From: Anaerolineae bacterium
GTDB lineage: Bacteria; Chloroflexota; Anaerolineae; J102
Assembly: GCA_026985975.1 (NCBI GenBank)
Contig: JALSPL010000044.1
Coordinates: 1 to 5,293, forward strand
Direction: 5' to 3'
DNA: 5,293 bases
A program made the position numbers and the translations under genes. Below are positions 5,112 to 5,293 of the stretch, piece by piece (position 1 is the first letter of the stretch; each line of letters starts with the position of its first letter). A model generated the notes under the pieces. That model was not told where the DNA came from, ran no database searches, and worked only from the letters and a program-made list of their open reading frames with translations.

Positions 5112-5293
5112 ATGAAAAATTCATTATTCATGCGCCTGATACGCAATCCCAGTGGGCTATTTGGGGCAATCCTCATCGCCATCTATCTAATCGCGGCTAT
5201 CGTCGGATCTTTTTCGTGCTGCCCCTATCCTCCCGATGAACAGCATGTGCAGGATATGCTGCAACCGCCCAGCAAGCAATACATCATGGGCAC
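5112..5293 (+). CDS. ABC-transporter permease, DppC/OppC family, 5' part only
   Basis: The first 60 codons of the second permease are present and the frame runs off the right edge. Its start is 3 nt after the DppB-like stop, with a weak GAGTGAG ribosome-binding site inside the upstream stop region, so translation is probably coupled. RLIRNPSGLFGAILIAIYLIAAIVGSF shows the usual cytoplasmic RNP lead-in followed by the first membrane helix (about residues 15-35). The window ends in PPSKQYIMG, where family members continue with a TDxxGRD motif. It would pair with the DppB-like subunit to form the channel. A Cys36-Cys37 pair just after the first helix, where relatives usually have APY-like residues, is a small oddity. 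Confidence 0.94.
   Translation, partial: MKNSLFMRLIRNPSGLFGAILIAIYLIAAIVGSFSCCPYPPDEQHVQDMLQPPSKQYIMG

Noticed and set aside
1..5293. tRNA, rRNA, CRISPR array, phage attachment site, replication origin
   Set aside because: No cloverleaf-like segment, regularly spaced direct repeats or rRNA-like sequence was seen; the only tandem repeat is inside the lipoprotein gene.

Overview
The window looks like a chromosomal segment from a member of the Chloroflexota. Two features suggest this. The solute-binding lipoprotein carries a Val/Glu/Lys-rich tandem-repeat spacer after its lipid-anchored cysteine, followed by a TPEPTPAP linker. A second lipoprotein ends in a Ser/Thr/Pro linker. Both styles are common in lipoproteins of that phylum. 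This assignment is an inference from style; there is no rRNA or marker gene to test it.

Layout. Positions 1-849 hold the N-terminal 283 codons of a minus-strand lipoprotein gene of unknown function. It is open to the left edge, so its stop codon lies outside the window. Positions 850-1534 are a 685-base intergenic region with no convincing gene but much structure. It contains a 182-bp MITE-like element (1001-1182) with imperfect terminal inverted repeats and exact 9-bp flanking direct repeats, and this element carries REP-like hairpins inside. Further right is a perfect 15-bp-arm palindrome (1366-1398). The region ends with a fully consensus sigma-70 promoter (1444-1472) and a 16-bp inverted-repeat operator (1481-1496) of the type bound by HutC/NagR/DasR-like GntR regulators.

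From 1535 rightward there is an apparent four-gene plus-strand operon cut by the right edge: a HutC-subfamily GntR regulator (1535-2263), a family-5 substrate-binding lipoprotein (2385-4061), a DppB/OppB-type permease (4155-5108) and the start of a DppC/OppC-type permease (5112 to the edge). The missing ATPase genes would be expected just downstream. No second promoter or operator was recognised between the regulator and the transporter genes, so the simplest reading is that the regulator controls itself and the transporter from the one promoter.

How it would work: the lipoprotein captures a substrate outside the membrane, the two permeases form the channel, and cytosolic ATPases drive uptake. 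The GntR protein releases the operator when its UTRA domain binds a ligand, probably a metabolite of the imported compound. The transporter family is nominally for peptides or nickel, but the operator resembles those of amino-sugar regulators, so an oligosaccharide or amino-sugar substrate is a real alternative. Two RNA hairpins in the operon gaps (2315-2332 and 4090-4127) could tune the relative output of binding protein and permeases. I see a normal transporter operon beside an accessory, repeat-rich intergenic region. I do not see evidence for a wholly new system.
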